37,375 nt of DNA from Bacillota bacterium. Lineage in GTDB: Bacteria > Bacillota > Dethiobacteria > DTU022 > UBA8154. Of the stretch, positions 8,781 through 17,707 are shown piece after piece. Below the pieces are notes generated by a model. That model saw nothing but the letters and a program-made list of their open reading frames with translations, was not told the origin of the DNA and did not search any database. The stretch spans positions 1 through 37,375 of the forward strand of contig JAAYOY010000010.1 in the NCBI GenBank assembly GCA_012520035.1. Direction: 5' to 3'. Numbering within the stretch: position 1 is the stretch's first letter; each line of letters opens with the position of its first letter. The position numbers and the translations under genes are program-made.

Positions 8781-9611
8781 TCAATGTTCCAGTTCAGCCA
8801 GGGCTTTTTCGTACTCTTCCTTGTTCGGAGCCCTGCCGTGCCAGTCGATTTGATTTTCCATAAAAGATATCCCTTTTCCTTTTACTGTATGAGCAATAAT
8901 CATCGTCGGAGCACCTTTATAAGAGTTGGCCCTCCCTATTGCTTCAAGCAGTGAAGCGTAATCGTGTCCGTCGACTTCCAATACATGCCAGCCAAAGGCC
9001 CGCCACTTGTCAGCCAGTGGCTCGGGAGATTTCACATCGCGAATCCACCCATCGATCTGCAAACCATTATAATCCAAAAAAGCAGTCAAATTGTCCAGCC
9101 GGTAGTGGGCAGAAGTCATTGCCGCTTCCCATACCTGGCCCTCCTGGCTCTCTCCATCCCCCAGTATTACATATGTACGGTATAGTGACTGATTGAGCCT
9201 GGCCGCCAGTGCCATGCCATTTGCTGCGGAAAGCCCCTGTCCCAGTGAACCTGTTGACATATCTATCCCCGGTGTCTTGCGCATATCGGGATGGCCCTGA
9301 AGAGGAGAACCGATCTTTCGCAGGCTGGATAAATACGCGGGAGGGAAAAAACCTTTATCCGCTAAAACGGCATAAAGTGCGGGGCATGCATGTCCTTTGC
9401 TCAAAACTAACCTGTCGCGGTGAGGATTTTTTTCAATTTGGGGATCAATATTCATTACCTTGTAGTACAGAACCACCAGAATGTCCAGAACAGATAATGC
9501 GCCTCCCGGATGACCGGAACCAGCTTCATAGATCATTGTAATGACATCTTTGCGCAGTTTTCTGGCTTTTAACCTTAATTCTTCTACTGTGGCAGCCGAT
9601 ATTGCCTGCAA
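8781..9611 (-). CDS. Transketolase, N-terminal (ThDP pyrophosphate-binding) subunit
   Basis: This 276-residue protein binds thiamine diphosphate. It contains GSGHPGGALSVLDILVVLYY near the N terminus and GDGESQEGQVWEAAMTSAHY, the GDG...N ThDP/Mg motif, followed by DYNGLQIDG. The TTG at 9611 is chosen because AAAGGGG sits 7 nt upstream; the ATG at 9632 has no ribosome site and would crowd the upstream yitT stop at 9636. It is encoded immediately before the C-terminal subunit and immediately after yitT, so it may be transcribed from the secA-prfB-yitT side. Confidence 0.92.
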   Translation of the reverse strand: MQAISAATVEELRLKARKLRKDVITMIYEAGSGHPGGALSVLDILVVLYYKVMNIDPQIEKNPHRDRLVLSKGHACPALYAVLADKGFFPPAYLSSLRKIGSPLQGHPDMRKTPGIDMSTGSLGQGLSAANGMALAARLNQSLYRTYVILGDGESQEGQVWEAAMTSAHYRLDNLTAFLDYNGLQIDGWIRDVKSPEPLADKWRAFGWHVLEVDGHDYASLLEAIGRANSYKGAPTMIIAHTVKGKGISFMENQIDWHGRAPNKEEYEKALAELEH

Positions 9612-9635
9612 TTTTATACCCCTTTCTGTCATCTT

Positions 9636-10475
9636 TTACTGGATTGGGCCAAAACCTTCCCCCAGAACCTCCCCAACGTTACTCACAATCACAAAAGCTC
9701 CCGGGTCCACTTCCCGCACGATATTTTTTAACCGAGTTACCTGGGCCTGAGATACCACACAGAGAATAATATCTTTGTTCTCACCCGAATAAGCACCGCG
9801 GCCTTCCAAAAAAGTAGCGCCCCGCCCCAGTTCCTCCATTATTCTCCGGCTTATCATATCGCTTTTGTTTGCGCTGATGATCATCGCCGCTTTGGAAAAA
9901 GAAAAACCTTCCTGAACAAAATCTATGACCTTGCTGCTCACAAAAAGGGAAAGGACTGCAAACATTGCCACCTCGGGGGAAAAAATAAAGCCCGCAGCAA
10001 CTATAATTGCAAGATCTGCACCAATAAGGCTTTCGCCGCTGCTTAAGCCCGTAAAATGATTGATCAGCTGCGCTACAATCGCCGTTCCACCCGTAGAACC
10101 CTGTGAGCGGAAAACGAGACCAAGCCCAAGGCCTACCCCTGCACCTCCAAAAACAGAAGCTAAAAGCAAATCATTGGTAACCACCGGCAAAGAAGCTGTG
10201 ATCTCCAGCATCAGAGGCAATAGAATTGTACCAATCAAGCTGTGGGCAACAAATTTCCAACCCAGGGTAATCCAGGCTAAAATAAACAGGGGAACGTTGC
10301 CCACAAAAACACTTAAACTTACCGGAAACTGGTAAAGGTGATAAAGAATGATACCCAGGCCGCTGATACCGCCTGCTGCAAGTTTATTGGGAATTAGGAA
10401 CAACGCATAAGACAAAGCCATGAGCAGCGTTCCCAATATAACACCCATCAGTTCCCAGATAAGTTTTTTTGACAT
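9636..10475 (-). CDS. YitT family membrane protein (DUF161 + DUF2179)
   Basis: This 279-residue integral membrane protein has five to six predicted helices in residues ~1-175, beginning KLIWELMGVILGTLLMALSYALFL and including AAGGISGLGIILYHL. A soluble C-terminal DUF2179 domain follows (~225-279), with GRGATFLEGRGAYSGENKDII and the VREVDPGAFVIVSNVGEVLGEGF end. This is the standard YitT architecture; the substrate and physiological role are unknown. Its ATG shares one base with the prfB stop (TAATG), so it is translationally coupled to prfB. Confidence 0.9.
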   Translation of the reverse strand: MSKKLIWELMGVILGTLLMALSYALFLIPNKLAAGGISGLGIILYHLYQFPVSLSVFVGNVPLFILAWITLGWKFVAHSLIGTILLPLMLEITASLPVVTNDLLLASVFGGAGVGLGLGLVFRSQGSTGGTAIVAQLINHFTGLSSGESLIGADLAIIVAAGFIFSPEVAMFAVLSLFVSSKVIDFVQEGFSFSKAAMIISANKSDMISRRIMEELGRGATFLEGRGAYSGENKDIILCVVSQAQVTRLKNIVREVDPGAFVIVSNVGEVLGEGFGPIQ

Positions 10476-11624
10476 TATTTATGTCCAGCCCTTTCATCGC
10501 GGCCTGAAAAGTGCAGTCCTGAGCTGTAACGCAGGTAAGCTTCCAGAAAGGGGTCAATATCCCCGTCCATAACAGCCTGAATGTTACCGATCTCTACCCC
10601 TGTACGATGGTCTTTGACCAGGGAATAGGGATGAAAAACATAGGAGCGTATCTGGCTGCCCCAGGCGATCTCCTTTTGCTCCCCCCTGAGCGAGTTCAGT
10701 TCCTCTTTCTGCTGTCTTTGTGCCAGGTCTGCCAGCTTTGCCAGCAGTATGCGCATAGCTCTTTCTCTATTACTATGCTGCGAGCGTTCATTTTGGCATG
10801 TTACAACCAGCCCTGTAGGCAAATGTGTTATCCTCACGGCAGAGTCAGTTGTATTTACATGCTGCCCGCCTGCTCCATGTGATCGGAAAGTATCTATCCT
10901 CAGGTCATCAGGACTCACGTCCACATCTTTTCCTGCTTCTACTTCCGGTAATACATCCACTGATGCAAAAGAGGTATGCCTGCGTCCCCCGGTATCAAAA
11001 GGGGATATGCGCACCAGCCGGTGAACTCCCCGTTCCGCCTCCAGATAACCATAAGCTTTTTCACCCTTAACAAGAAAGGTGACGCTTTTAATGCCCGCCT
11101 CCTCACCAGGCAGAAGATCAAGCACTTCTAATGCATATCCTTTCTTCTCCGACCACCGTGTATACATGCGCAAGAGCATTTCTGCCCAATCCTGGGCTTC
11201 CAGCCCCCCCGCACCGGGGTGAAGGGAGACAATTGCATTATTATCGTGATAACGCCCCTTGAAAAGCATGCTTAGTTCTTCTTTTTGCAGTACAGCATCT
11301 ATTTCCCTATCCAGATTCTCCGCCTCTTGCAGGAGCTCCGGCACATCTTCCCCGCCGCTATCTTCCTCGTAAAGCTGAAGTAACACATCCCATTCTTCAA
11401 GCAGACCGGCTAACCGGTCATAGGTCTCGAGCCTTTCTTTTAACCGTCCAATCTCCTGCATTATCACGGGAGCATCTTCATTATTATTCCAAAAATCCGG
11501 CTTAGCAGCTGTTTCCTCAAGTTCTTTTACTCTCTTTCTTTTATTCTCAAGGTCAAAGAGACCTCCCCCATTCTTCAAGCCTTCTTTTTTGTTCTTCCCA
11601 TCGTTCTTTTAATATGCTTGACAT
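10475..11624 (-). CDS. prfB: Peptide chain release factor 2, with programmed +1 frameshift at UGA
   Basis: RF2 ends translation at UGA and UAA. Translation starts at the ATG at 11624, with AGGAGGG 5 nt upstream, and reads 23 codons (MSSILKERWEEQ...) to a zero-frame TGA at 11553-11555. The site reads GGGGGAGG-TCT-CTT-TGA-C on the minus strand: an internal Shine-Dalgarno-like element three bases before CTT, then TGA C. A +1 slip at CTT gives Leu-Asp (GAC at 11554-11552) and continues in the main frame to 10475, producing about 382 residues. The stop-recognition motif SPF lies in RISPFDTGG and the catalytic GGQ in GAGGQHVNTTD. This is the autoregulatory frameshift known from many bacteria: low RF2 favours slipping. 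It starts 23 nt after the secA stop. Confidence 0.95.
11553..11568 (-). promoter_or_regulatory. prfB recoding site (internal SD, CTT TGA C)
   Basis: On the minus strand a GGGGGAGG element is followed by TCT, the slippery CTT and the in-frame TGA with C after it. The 3 nt spacing between the SD-like element and the slip codon matches the classic RF2 site. It explains why the gene appears as two frames. Confidence 0.93.
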
Positions 11625-11647
11625 AGCAACCCTCCTATAACCCGCAT

Positions 11648-14335
11648 TTAGTGCCCTTCTACTGCTCCACAGCATTTCTTATATTTTTTGCCGCTGCCGC
11701 AGGGACAGGGATCATTTCTCCCCACTTTTTTCACGGTAACAGGTTTTTTCTTTACAACCGCGGCTTCTTTTGCTGTTCCCTTTGCTTCATTCATTGCTCC
11801 CGCATTCTCTTGTTTAAGGCTCGCTGTTGGTGTAGCGGCCATCTCCCTCTCCGGAGCACGGCTTACTTTTAAATGATAGAGAAGGCGAACTACCTCTTCC
11901 TGAATTGAACGAATCATCTCCTGAAACATTTCATAGGCTTCATATCTGTACTCAATGAGAGGATCCCTCTGGCCGAAAGCTCTGAGCCAAACCCCCTGAC
12001 GCAGTTCATGCATGGCATCAATATGTTCCATCCATTTGCTATCCACGGTACGCAAAAGAACTACCCTCTCCAGCTCACGCATAACTTCCGGACCCATTTC
12101 TTTTTCCCGCCGGTCATAAAAATTAGAAGCCTCCTGGAGAAGCTTTTCCCTTAACTCTTCATGCTCAAGAGCTTTTAGCTCTTCGTAGCTTAAACTCCCC
12201 ACGGGCAGGTAGATTTTCTCCGCATACCGCAACAAGCCTTTTAAATCGCGTTCCTCTTCATCAGGCTTTTCCCCGGCATAAACCGCAAGAGAAGCGTCAA
12301 TAATTTCCTCAACCATGTGCATGATATTATCACGCAGGTTTTCCCCCTCCAGGACCTGGCGGCGCTGCTTGTAGATTACTTCCCTTTGCTGATTGAGCAC
12401 ATCGTCATATTCAAGGATATGCTTGCGAATTTCAAAGTTCCGGCCTTCAACCTTTTTCTGGGCATTTTCAATGGCTCTGCTGATCATCGGATGCTCAATG
12501 CGAAGGTCGTCCTCCATACCAAGCCTTTCCATAATCGACCTTACATTGTCCGAACCGAAAAGCCGCATCAGATCATCTTCCAGCGATACATAAAACAATG
12601 AGGAACCGGGGTCTCCCTGCCGCCCCGAACGCCCCCTGAGCTGGTTATCTATTCGTCTGGATTCATGCCGTTCAGTCCCAATAATATGCAGCCCCCCGAG
12701 ACTGACAACTTCGTCATGCCAGGTTTTCCATAATGCGGTAAGCTGTTTTATCTTCTCCTCTTTTTGTTCCGGGGATAGCCCATCATCTTCCCGTATTTTC
12801 TCAATTTCCGGCTCAATATTGCCCCCCAGAACAATATCGGTCCCCCGCCCGGCCATATTCGTAGCGATTGTCACAGCCCCTTTTTTCCCGGCCTGGGCGA
12901 CAATTTCCGCCTCCTTTTCGTGGAACTTGGCGTTAAGCACATGGTGCCGGATACCTCTTTTAGAGAGCATCCGGCTCAACTCTTCGGATTTCTCGATAGA
13001 AATAGTCCCCACCAGGACAGGCTGCCCCTTCTTATGCCGCTCTGCAATCTCCTCCACTACAGCCTTGAACTTGGCCTGTTCAGTGCGATAAATTAAATCC
13101 GGGAGATCTTTCCTGATCATCGGTTCATTGGTAGGGATGATCACTACGTCCATTCCATAAATTTTCCTGAACTCTTCCTCTTCGGTAACAGCGGTCCCTG
13201 TCATCCCCGCCAGCTTTTCATACATGCGAAAGTAGTTCTGGAATGTAATGGAGGCCAGGGTACGGCTTTCACGGGCGACTTTGACCTTCTCCTTTGCTTC
13301 AATGGCCTGATGCAGGCCATCGCTGTAGCGCCTGCCGAACATCAGCCGTCCGGTAAACTCGTCAACAATGACTACCTCTCCGTCTTTTACAACATAATCC
13401 CTGTCCCTCTTCATGAGAGCGTGAGCCTTTAAAGCCTGTTGAAGATAGTTCTCCATTTCCTGCCGCAGCGTTGTATTCTCTTCATCAGTAATATTCTTGA
13501 TATGCAGCTCTTTCTCTAAAAATTTTGCAAACCGCTCCTCCCCGCTTTCCGTTAGTATCACGATATGTGCTTTTTCATCAACGGTATAATCGGTATCCCT
13601 CTTCAGGCGGGGAACGTAAGCGGCAAACTTTTCATAATACTCGGTCGGTTTCTCCGCCGCGCCGGAGATAATCAAAGGTGTCCTGGCTTCGTCAATGAGG
13701 ATACTATCCACTTCGTCAACGATAGCATAATACGGGGGCCTCTGCACCAGTTGCTCCTGATGCAGCACCATGTTATCACGCAGGTAATCAAAGCCGAATT
13801 CATTGTTGGTTCCATAAGTAATATCTGCATTATAGGCAACTTTGCGTTCACCGGAATTCAAACCGTGGACGATGAGTCCAACCTCTAACCCGAGAAATTG
13901 ATAAACCGGCCCCATCCACTCGCTGTCCCTTCTGGCAAGGTAATCGTTTACAGTCACGATATGAACCCCCCGCCCGGTTAAGGCGTTAAGATATGCGGGC
14001 ATCGTAGCGGCAAGGGTTTTACCTTCACCGGTTTTCATCTCGGCTATACGGCCCTGGTGCAATACTATACCTCCAAGCACCTGGACATCAAAAGGCCTCA
14101 TCCCCAGGGTACGCCAGGAAGCCTCCCGGACCAGGGCAAATGCCTCGGGCAAAATATCATCCAGGGATTCCCCGTTCTGCAGCTTTTCTTTAAATTGAGC
14201 GGTCATCTCCGGAAACTGGCTATCCTTTAGCTTTTTCATGCGTTCCTCATAAGAATTTACCTCTTCAACAAAACGCCAGAGTTTTTTTGCCTCTCTAACA
14301 TGAGGATCGCCGAAAATTTTGGTAAATAATCCCAT
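11648..14335 (-). CDS. secA: Preprotein translocase ATPase SecA
   Basis: The 895-residue motor drives Sec-dependent protein export through SecYEG. The visible motifs are Walker [12 protein letters not shown] near residue 105, the [19 protein letters not shown] region, and [10 protein letters not shown] plus [13 protein letters not shown] of nucleotide-binding domain 2. The C-terminal zinc/SecB-type tail is [17 protein letters not shown]. The ATG at 14335 has a GGAGGAG site about 7 nt upstream. Length and domains are normal for a Firmicutes SecA. It heads a secA-prfB-yitT-(tkt) run. Confidence 0.98.
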   Translation of the reverse strand: MGLFTKIFGDPHVREAKKLWRFVEEVNSYEERMKKLKDSQFPEMTAQFKEKLQNGESLDDILPEAFALVREASWRTLGMRPFDVQVLGGIVLHQGRIAEMKTGEGKTLAATMPAYLNALTGRGVHIVTVNDYLARRDSEWMGPVYQFLGLEVGLIVHGLNSGERKVAYNADITYGTNNEFGFDYLRDNMVLHQEQLVQRPPYYAIVDEVDSILIDEARTPLIISGAAEKPTEYYEKFAAYVPRLKRDTDYTVDEKAHIVILTESGEERFAKFLEKELHIKNITDEENTTLRQEMENYLQQALKAHALMKRDRDYVVKDGEVVIVDEFTGRLMFGRRYSDGLHQAIEAKEKVKVARESRTLASITFQNYFRMYEKLAGMTGTAVTEEEEFRKIYGMDVVIIPTNEPMIRKDLPDLIYRTEQAKFKAVVEEIAERHKKGQPVLVGTISIEKSEELSRMLSKRGIRHHVLNAKFHEKEAEIVAQAGKKGAVTIATNMAGRGTDIVLGGNIEPEIEKIREDDGLSPEQKEEKIKQLTALWKTWHDEVVSLGGLHIIGTERHESRRIDNQLRGRSGRQGDPGSSLFYVSLEDDLMRLFGSDNVRSIMERLGMEDDLRIEHPMISRAIENAQKKVEGRNFEIRKHILEYDDVLNQQREVIYKQRRQVLEGENLRDNIMHMVEEIIDASLAVYAGEKPDEEERDLKGLLRYAEKIYLPVGSLSYEELKALEHEELREKLLQEASNFYDRREKEMGPEVMRELERVVLLRTVDSKWMEHIDAMHELRQGVWLRAFGQRDPLIEYRYEAYEMFQEMIRSIQEEVVRLLYHLKVSRAPEREMAATPTASLKQENAGAMNEAKGTAKEAAVVKKKPVTVKKVGRNDPCPCGSGKKYKKCCGAVEGH

Positions 14336-14388
14336 AATATCTCCTCCTGGAGCTTAACCTCCTGGACTTTTATCTTTTATGTAGAATA

Positions 14389-14417
14389 ATTCTACTAAAA
14401 AGACAGCAAAAATACAA
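14389..14417 (-). promoter_or_regulatory. secA promoter overlapped by a 15-bp palindrome
   Basis: On the minus strand, TTGTAT (plus 14412-14417) and TAGAAT (plus 14389-14394) are 17 bp apart, about 55 nt upstream of the secA start. The -10 box lies inside the perfect inverted repeat GTAGAATAATTCTAC at 14381-14395, which could be an operator. No known regulator is recognised. Confidence 0.55.
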
Positions 14418-14425
14418 GCACCGGT

Positions 14426-15631
14426 TCATATATCGCCAATATTGGCGCCGTTTGCTTCGAGAAAACGGGGAATTTCAGTCATATCTGCAAGCACCGCCCG
14501 CGCTCCTTCTTTTTCAAATAATCTGCTACTTTCAGCACCGCCGTGCCCGGTTAAGACACCGATGAACAAAGCGCCCATCTTCCGGGCAGCCAGCAGATCG
14601 GCCATAGAATCCCCGACAATCCAGCACTTTCCTTTCTCCGGCTGCAGGCCATCCGCTGAAAGCATCCGGCTGTTGCTGTAGCTCTTTCCCCAGTAGGACT
14701 TGAGAAAAGAAAAAGGATGGGGCTTTCCCAGAGATATCTTTTGCGGAAGGCAACCCTGCAGGTCCTCTTCTGCCTTGCTCACATCATCATAAGTTACTAT
14801 GGAGTCAGTGTCAAAATAATTCCAGATACCCATCTTTTGCAGAGGAAGATAAAGCTCGCTGAAAGGCCTCCCCGTTGCTATCCCCAGAATCCATCCTTTA
14901 TTGTGTAATCTGTCCAGGGTAGCCCTTATTTTATTGATCTCCAGTAAAGGGGCTTCATCTTCTATAAGCCCTTTTTTACCCGTCAGGCGAGGCTCTCTGG
15001 CATATATTTCCTTATAATTTATTTCCCCCAGGTACCACTCCTGGAAAATATCCTTTACACCTTCCCACAAGGGAGAAAATGGGGAAAATGTTTTGCGGGC
15101 AATCTGCAGGCACTCCCCGGAAAAAGGCAAAGCAAGCTTTTCGGGCAAATCTCTTCCGCAGGCATTGCCCGTCCATTCCCCCAGTATGGACTCGAATGAT
15201 GGTTTCCAGGATCTATCCGGCAGTGACAGCAGCGCAGATAAATCATGAAGAAGCTCCGGCGTAATACCCTCCTTTGCCGCCGGGCAAGTAAAACCTTTAT
15301 TTTCCGGCCCGCAGCGGGAAAACTCTTTTAAGATGAGCGCCAGCTGAAAAGCAAAGCATAAAAAAGCCAGATCCCAGTTGGAATTTACTGCTTTCTGCTT
15401 AAAGTAGGCGATCACCTTGTCCCGCTGGAAGATAACTCTTCTAATACTGCTGATATCCCGGGTATCCGGAAAGGCGCTGAAAACCGGAAGTTCTTCCCCC
15501 GGGGAAAGTCCCAGGTAGTGTTTTCCGTACAATAGTTCCCATACGGTCAACGCTGCGGCGTTCCAGTAGCATTCCTCTGCCGTAATAACCCCGTCCATAT
15601 CAAAAATTATCTTTCTTTTAAAATCCAGCAC
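14426..15631 (-). CDS. Large HAD-superfamily phosphatase, last gene of the His-paralogue cassette
   Basis: This is a 401-residue haloacid-dehalogenase-fold hydrolase. Motif I is DMDGV (D11, D13), motif II is GIATGRP, motif III is the Lys of GKPHPFSFLKS and motif IV is VGDSMADLLAARKMG. All catalytic positions are present, so an active phosphatase is likely. Residues ~30-230 form an unusually long cap insertion, making the protein nearly twice the size of a phosphoglycolate phosphatase. The GTG start at 15631 has AAAGAGGT about 8 nt upstream. It follows the HisB-like gene by 80 nt on the same strand. A HAD enzyme in this context recalls histidinol-phosphate phosphatase, but the long cap and the altered neighbours argue for another phosphorylated substrate. 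Substrate unknown. Confidence 0.85.
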   Translation of the reverse strand: MLDFKRKIIFDMDGVITAEECYWNAAALTVWELLYGKHYLGLSPGEELPVFSAFPDTRDISSIRRVIFQRDKVIAYFKQKAVNSNWDLAFLCFAFQLALILKEFSRCGPENKGFTCPAAKEGITPELLHDLSALLSLPDRSWKPSFESILGEWTGNACGRDLPEKLALPFSGECLQIARKTFSPFSPLWEGVKDIFQEWYLGEINYKEIYAREPRLTGKKGLIEDEAPLLEINKIRATLDRLHNKGWILGIATGRPFSELYLPLQKMGIWNYFDTDSIVTYDDVSKAEEDLQGCLPQKISLGKPHPFSFLKSYWGKSYSNSRMLSADGLQPEKGKCWIVGDSMADLLAARKMGALFIGVLTGHGGAESSRLFEKEGARAVLADMTEIPRFLEANGANIGDI

Positions 15632-15711
15632 AGCTTTTTACCTCTTTCCTGCTAAGTTGCAGCAGCCGGGCTCCTGTCCGCACGGGTCCTTAAGAGCTGT
15701 TCCCGCACCGG

Positions 15712-16338
15712 TTATTTAACCGTTACATCCGTTTGAATGGCGCCGGCTACACCCGAGGTAATACCCTTTCTCCATTCCCTTAACTCCAGCGCATGAAAAA
15801 GAGCTTCTCCAAAAGCTCTGAACAGCGCCTCCCAGATGTGATGACCATTGCTTCCCTTGTTAATATTTAGATGCAGGGTGCAGCAAGCCCCCTGCACAAA
15901 ACCCTCAAAAAATGTTTTCAGGTCCTCCGAGTTGGTATTTTCGGTTTGCAACGGAATGTTAACACCCGGGTGGGAAAAATCAAGATAAGCCCTGTTCTCA
16001 AAGCTGATTACGGCCTGGGCAAGGGCTTCGTCGATAACGGCAAAGGCCGACCCATATCCCGCAAGGCCGTCCTGCAGCCTGGACTCGACATATGCCTTGA
16101 TCGCTTTCCCCATCGTAATCCCCACATCTTCACAGATAACATGGGTGAGATATAGCTCCTTTAATTCGACATTTACTGCCAGGTTAAACTCCCCGCGAGC
16201 AATGATATGTTCCAGCATATGGTTAAAAAAGGGCATCGGTGTCTGCAATCCTTTTTTGGGGTTTTCATATCGGGGGCCAAAATCTACTTTAACCACAATT
16301 TCAGATTCAGCAGTTTTTCTCCGGGCCGTTACCTGCAT
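15712..16338 (-). CDS. Divergent HisB-like (imidazoleglycerol-phosphate dehydratase family) protein
   Basis: This 208-residue protein clearly has the IGPD fold: FFNHMLEH (H40), EDVGITMGKAIKAY, IDEALAQAVI, NRAYLDFSHPG, TLHLNINKGSNGHHIWEALFRAF. Compared with canonical IGPD from memory, the HH-x-x-ED metal motif reads H66-V67-I-C-E70-D71, so the second His is Val. The Arg of GINRYG is Gly94 and the Lys of the EAxFKAF helix is Arg174. The C-terminal S-x-K-G phosphate loop is replaced by SGVAGAIQTDV. H156, H166, H167 and E170 remain. Part of the metal site and most phosphate-pocket residues are thus altered, suggesting a different substrate. The ATG at 16338 has AAGGAGGT 10 nt upstream. It lies 45 nt after the HisD-like gene. 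Not called hisB for these reasons. Confidence 0.82.
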   Translation of the reverse strand: MQVTARRKTAESEIVVKVDFGPRYENPKKGLQTPMPFFNHMLEHIIARGEFNLAVNVELKELYLTHVICEDVGITMGKAIKAYVESRLQDGLAGYGSAFAVIDEALAQAVISFENRAYLDFSHPGVNIPLQTENTNSEDLKTFFEGFVQGACCTLHLNINKGSNGHHIWEALFRAFGEALFHALELREWRKGITSGVAGAIQTDVTVK

Positions 16339-16383
16339 GTATAATCAGACCTCCTTGTACGAGATAATTATCCTGTCTATTAT

Positions 16384-17679
16384 TTAAGAATCTCTTTCCC
16401 TGACCGCCATGGCGTGGGCGGAGAACCCTTCTACTTCTGCAAAATGGATCGCCTTCTCCTTTACCCTTTTGAACCCTTCTCCGGTAACATAACCAAAGGA
16501 AGAGCGTTTTAAAAAATCATGCACCGATACCCCGGAAAATGTTTTTGCAAATGAACCTGTCGGCAAAATAGCATTGGGACCTAAAAGAAAATTACAGAGT
16601 GTAATCGGTGTGTACGGGCCAAGCAATATTTCCCCCGCATTTTTTATCCGGGTAAGCAGTGAAAAAGGATCGGCAGTCAATACCTCCAGATGCTCGGGTG
16701 CATAATCGTTGACAAATTTTATCGAATCCTCCAGATCCTCGGTTAGTACAACGCCCCCATAATTATTAAATACTTTCCGCACAAAAGCTGCTTTTTCTTC
16801 AGGTAATTTATTAATATAGCCGGGGATAACCCGGGCTACTTTTTCCGCCAGCTCCCGGGAATGTGTCACAAGCAGCGAGGCGGAATCAGGCCCGTGTTCT
16901 GCCTCAATTAACAAATCCAGCGCTACCGTCTTAGCATCCGCTAATTCATCGGCAAGAATAATCGCCTCACTGGGACCCGCCGGCAGGCCTACATCCAGCA
17001 CTCCGTAAAGTATCCGTTTGGCAGCATTTACATAAGCGTTGCCGGGGCCGGTTAACTTATGACAGCGCGGAATACTCTCCGTACCGAATGCAACAGCTGC
17101 CAGTGCCTGCATCCCCCCGACTCTGTATATTTCTTCAATTCCCAGTATACGGGCTACGGCAAGGGTAGCTGCATCTACAGCCCCTTCAGGGCCGGGTGGA
17201 GTACAGACGGCGATGCGCGGCACCCCCGCTACAACCGCAGGCACCCCCAGCATCAGCATAACCGAAGGGAAACTCCCCTTACCCCTGGGAACATATAAAC
17301 AAACATCGGCAATAGGAGTTGTCTTCTCCCCCGCCAGCAATCCTTCTTCGATCTCCTTCAGCCACATTCCGGAGGGAAGCTGCTCCTGGTGAAATTTTTT
17401 TATATTTGCGGCAGCGTATTCCAGGGTATCCCTGGTCTTTGCATCCAATTTGCCGTATGCCTCTTCTATTTCTTCCTCTCTCACCCGCAGACCTTTTTCT
17501 TTCAGAGAAACACCGTCGAACTTCTCCGTATAATCGAAAACGGCAGCGTCACCTTCCTCCCGCACACGGTCTATCACCTCCATGGCAAGATTCAAGTGCC
17601 TGGTAATATCTGTCTCCGAACGGCGCAGCAGCAACCGGTACTCTTCCGGGGAGAGTTGCTTTAAGTGATAGAACTTCAT
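16384..17679 (-). CDS. Divergent HisD-like (histidinol dehydrogenase family) protein
   Basis: At 431 residues this has full HisD length and fold, including YVPRGKGSFPSVMLMLGVPA, VGGMQALAAVAFGTE, GPGNAYVNAAKR and AGPSEAIILAD. The catalytic Glu-His pair is present (E329, H330 in YAPEHLEV), as are zinc-type residues H262 and H422. The zinc/imidazole ligand Gln of QAEH is Glu259, the Asp of the GDYxxGxNHxLPT motif is Asn363, and its His is Ala370. Canonical enzymes use these to hold Zn and histidinol, so an NAD-dependent alcohol oxidation on another substrate is likelier; HpsN sulfopropanediol dehydrogenase shows the family can shift substrate. The ATG at 17679 has AAGGAGGT 9 nt upstream. It is 28 nt downstream of the nucleotidyltransferase-like gene. 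Confidence 0.85.
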   Translation of the reverse strand: MKFYHLKQLSPEEYRLLLRRSETDITRHLNLAMEVIDRVREEGDAAVFDYTEKFDGVSLKEKGLRVREEEIEEAYGKLDAKTRDTLEYAAANIKKFHQEQLPSGMWLKEIEEGLLAGEKTTPIADVCLYVPRGKGSFPSVMLMLGVPAVVAGVPRIAVCTPPGPEGAVDAATLAVARILGIEEIYRVGGMQALAAVAFGTESIPRCHKLTGPGNAYVNAAKRILYGVLDVGLPAGPSEAIILADELADAKTVALDLLIEAEHGPDSASLLVTHSRELAEKVARVIPGYINKLPEEKAAFVRKVFNNYGGVVLTEDLEDSIKFVNDYAPEHLEVLTADPFSLLTRIKNAGEILLGPYTPITLCNFLLGPNAILPTGSFAKTFSGVSVHDFLKRSSFGYVTGEGFKRVKEKAIHFAEVEGFSAHAMAVRERDS

Positions 17680-17707
17680 CTGATATTAACCTCCTTCAGG
17701 ACACAAG

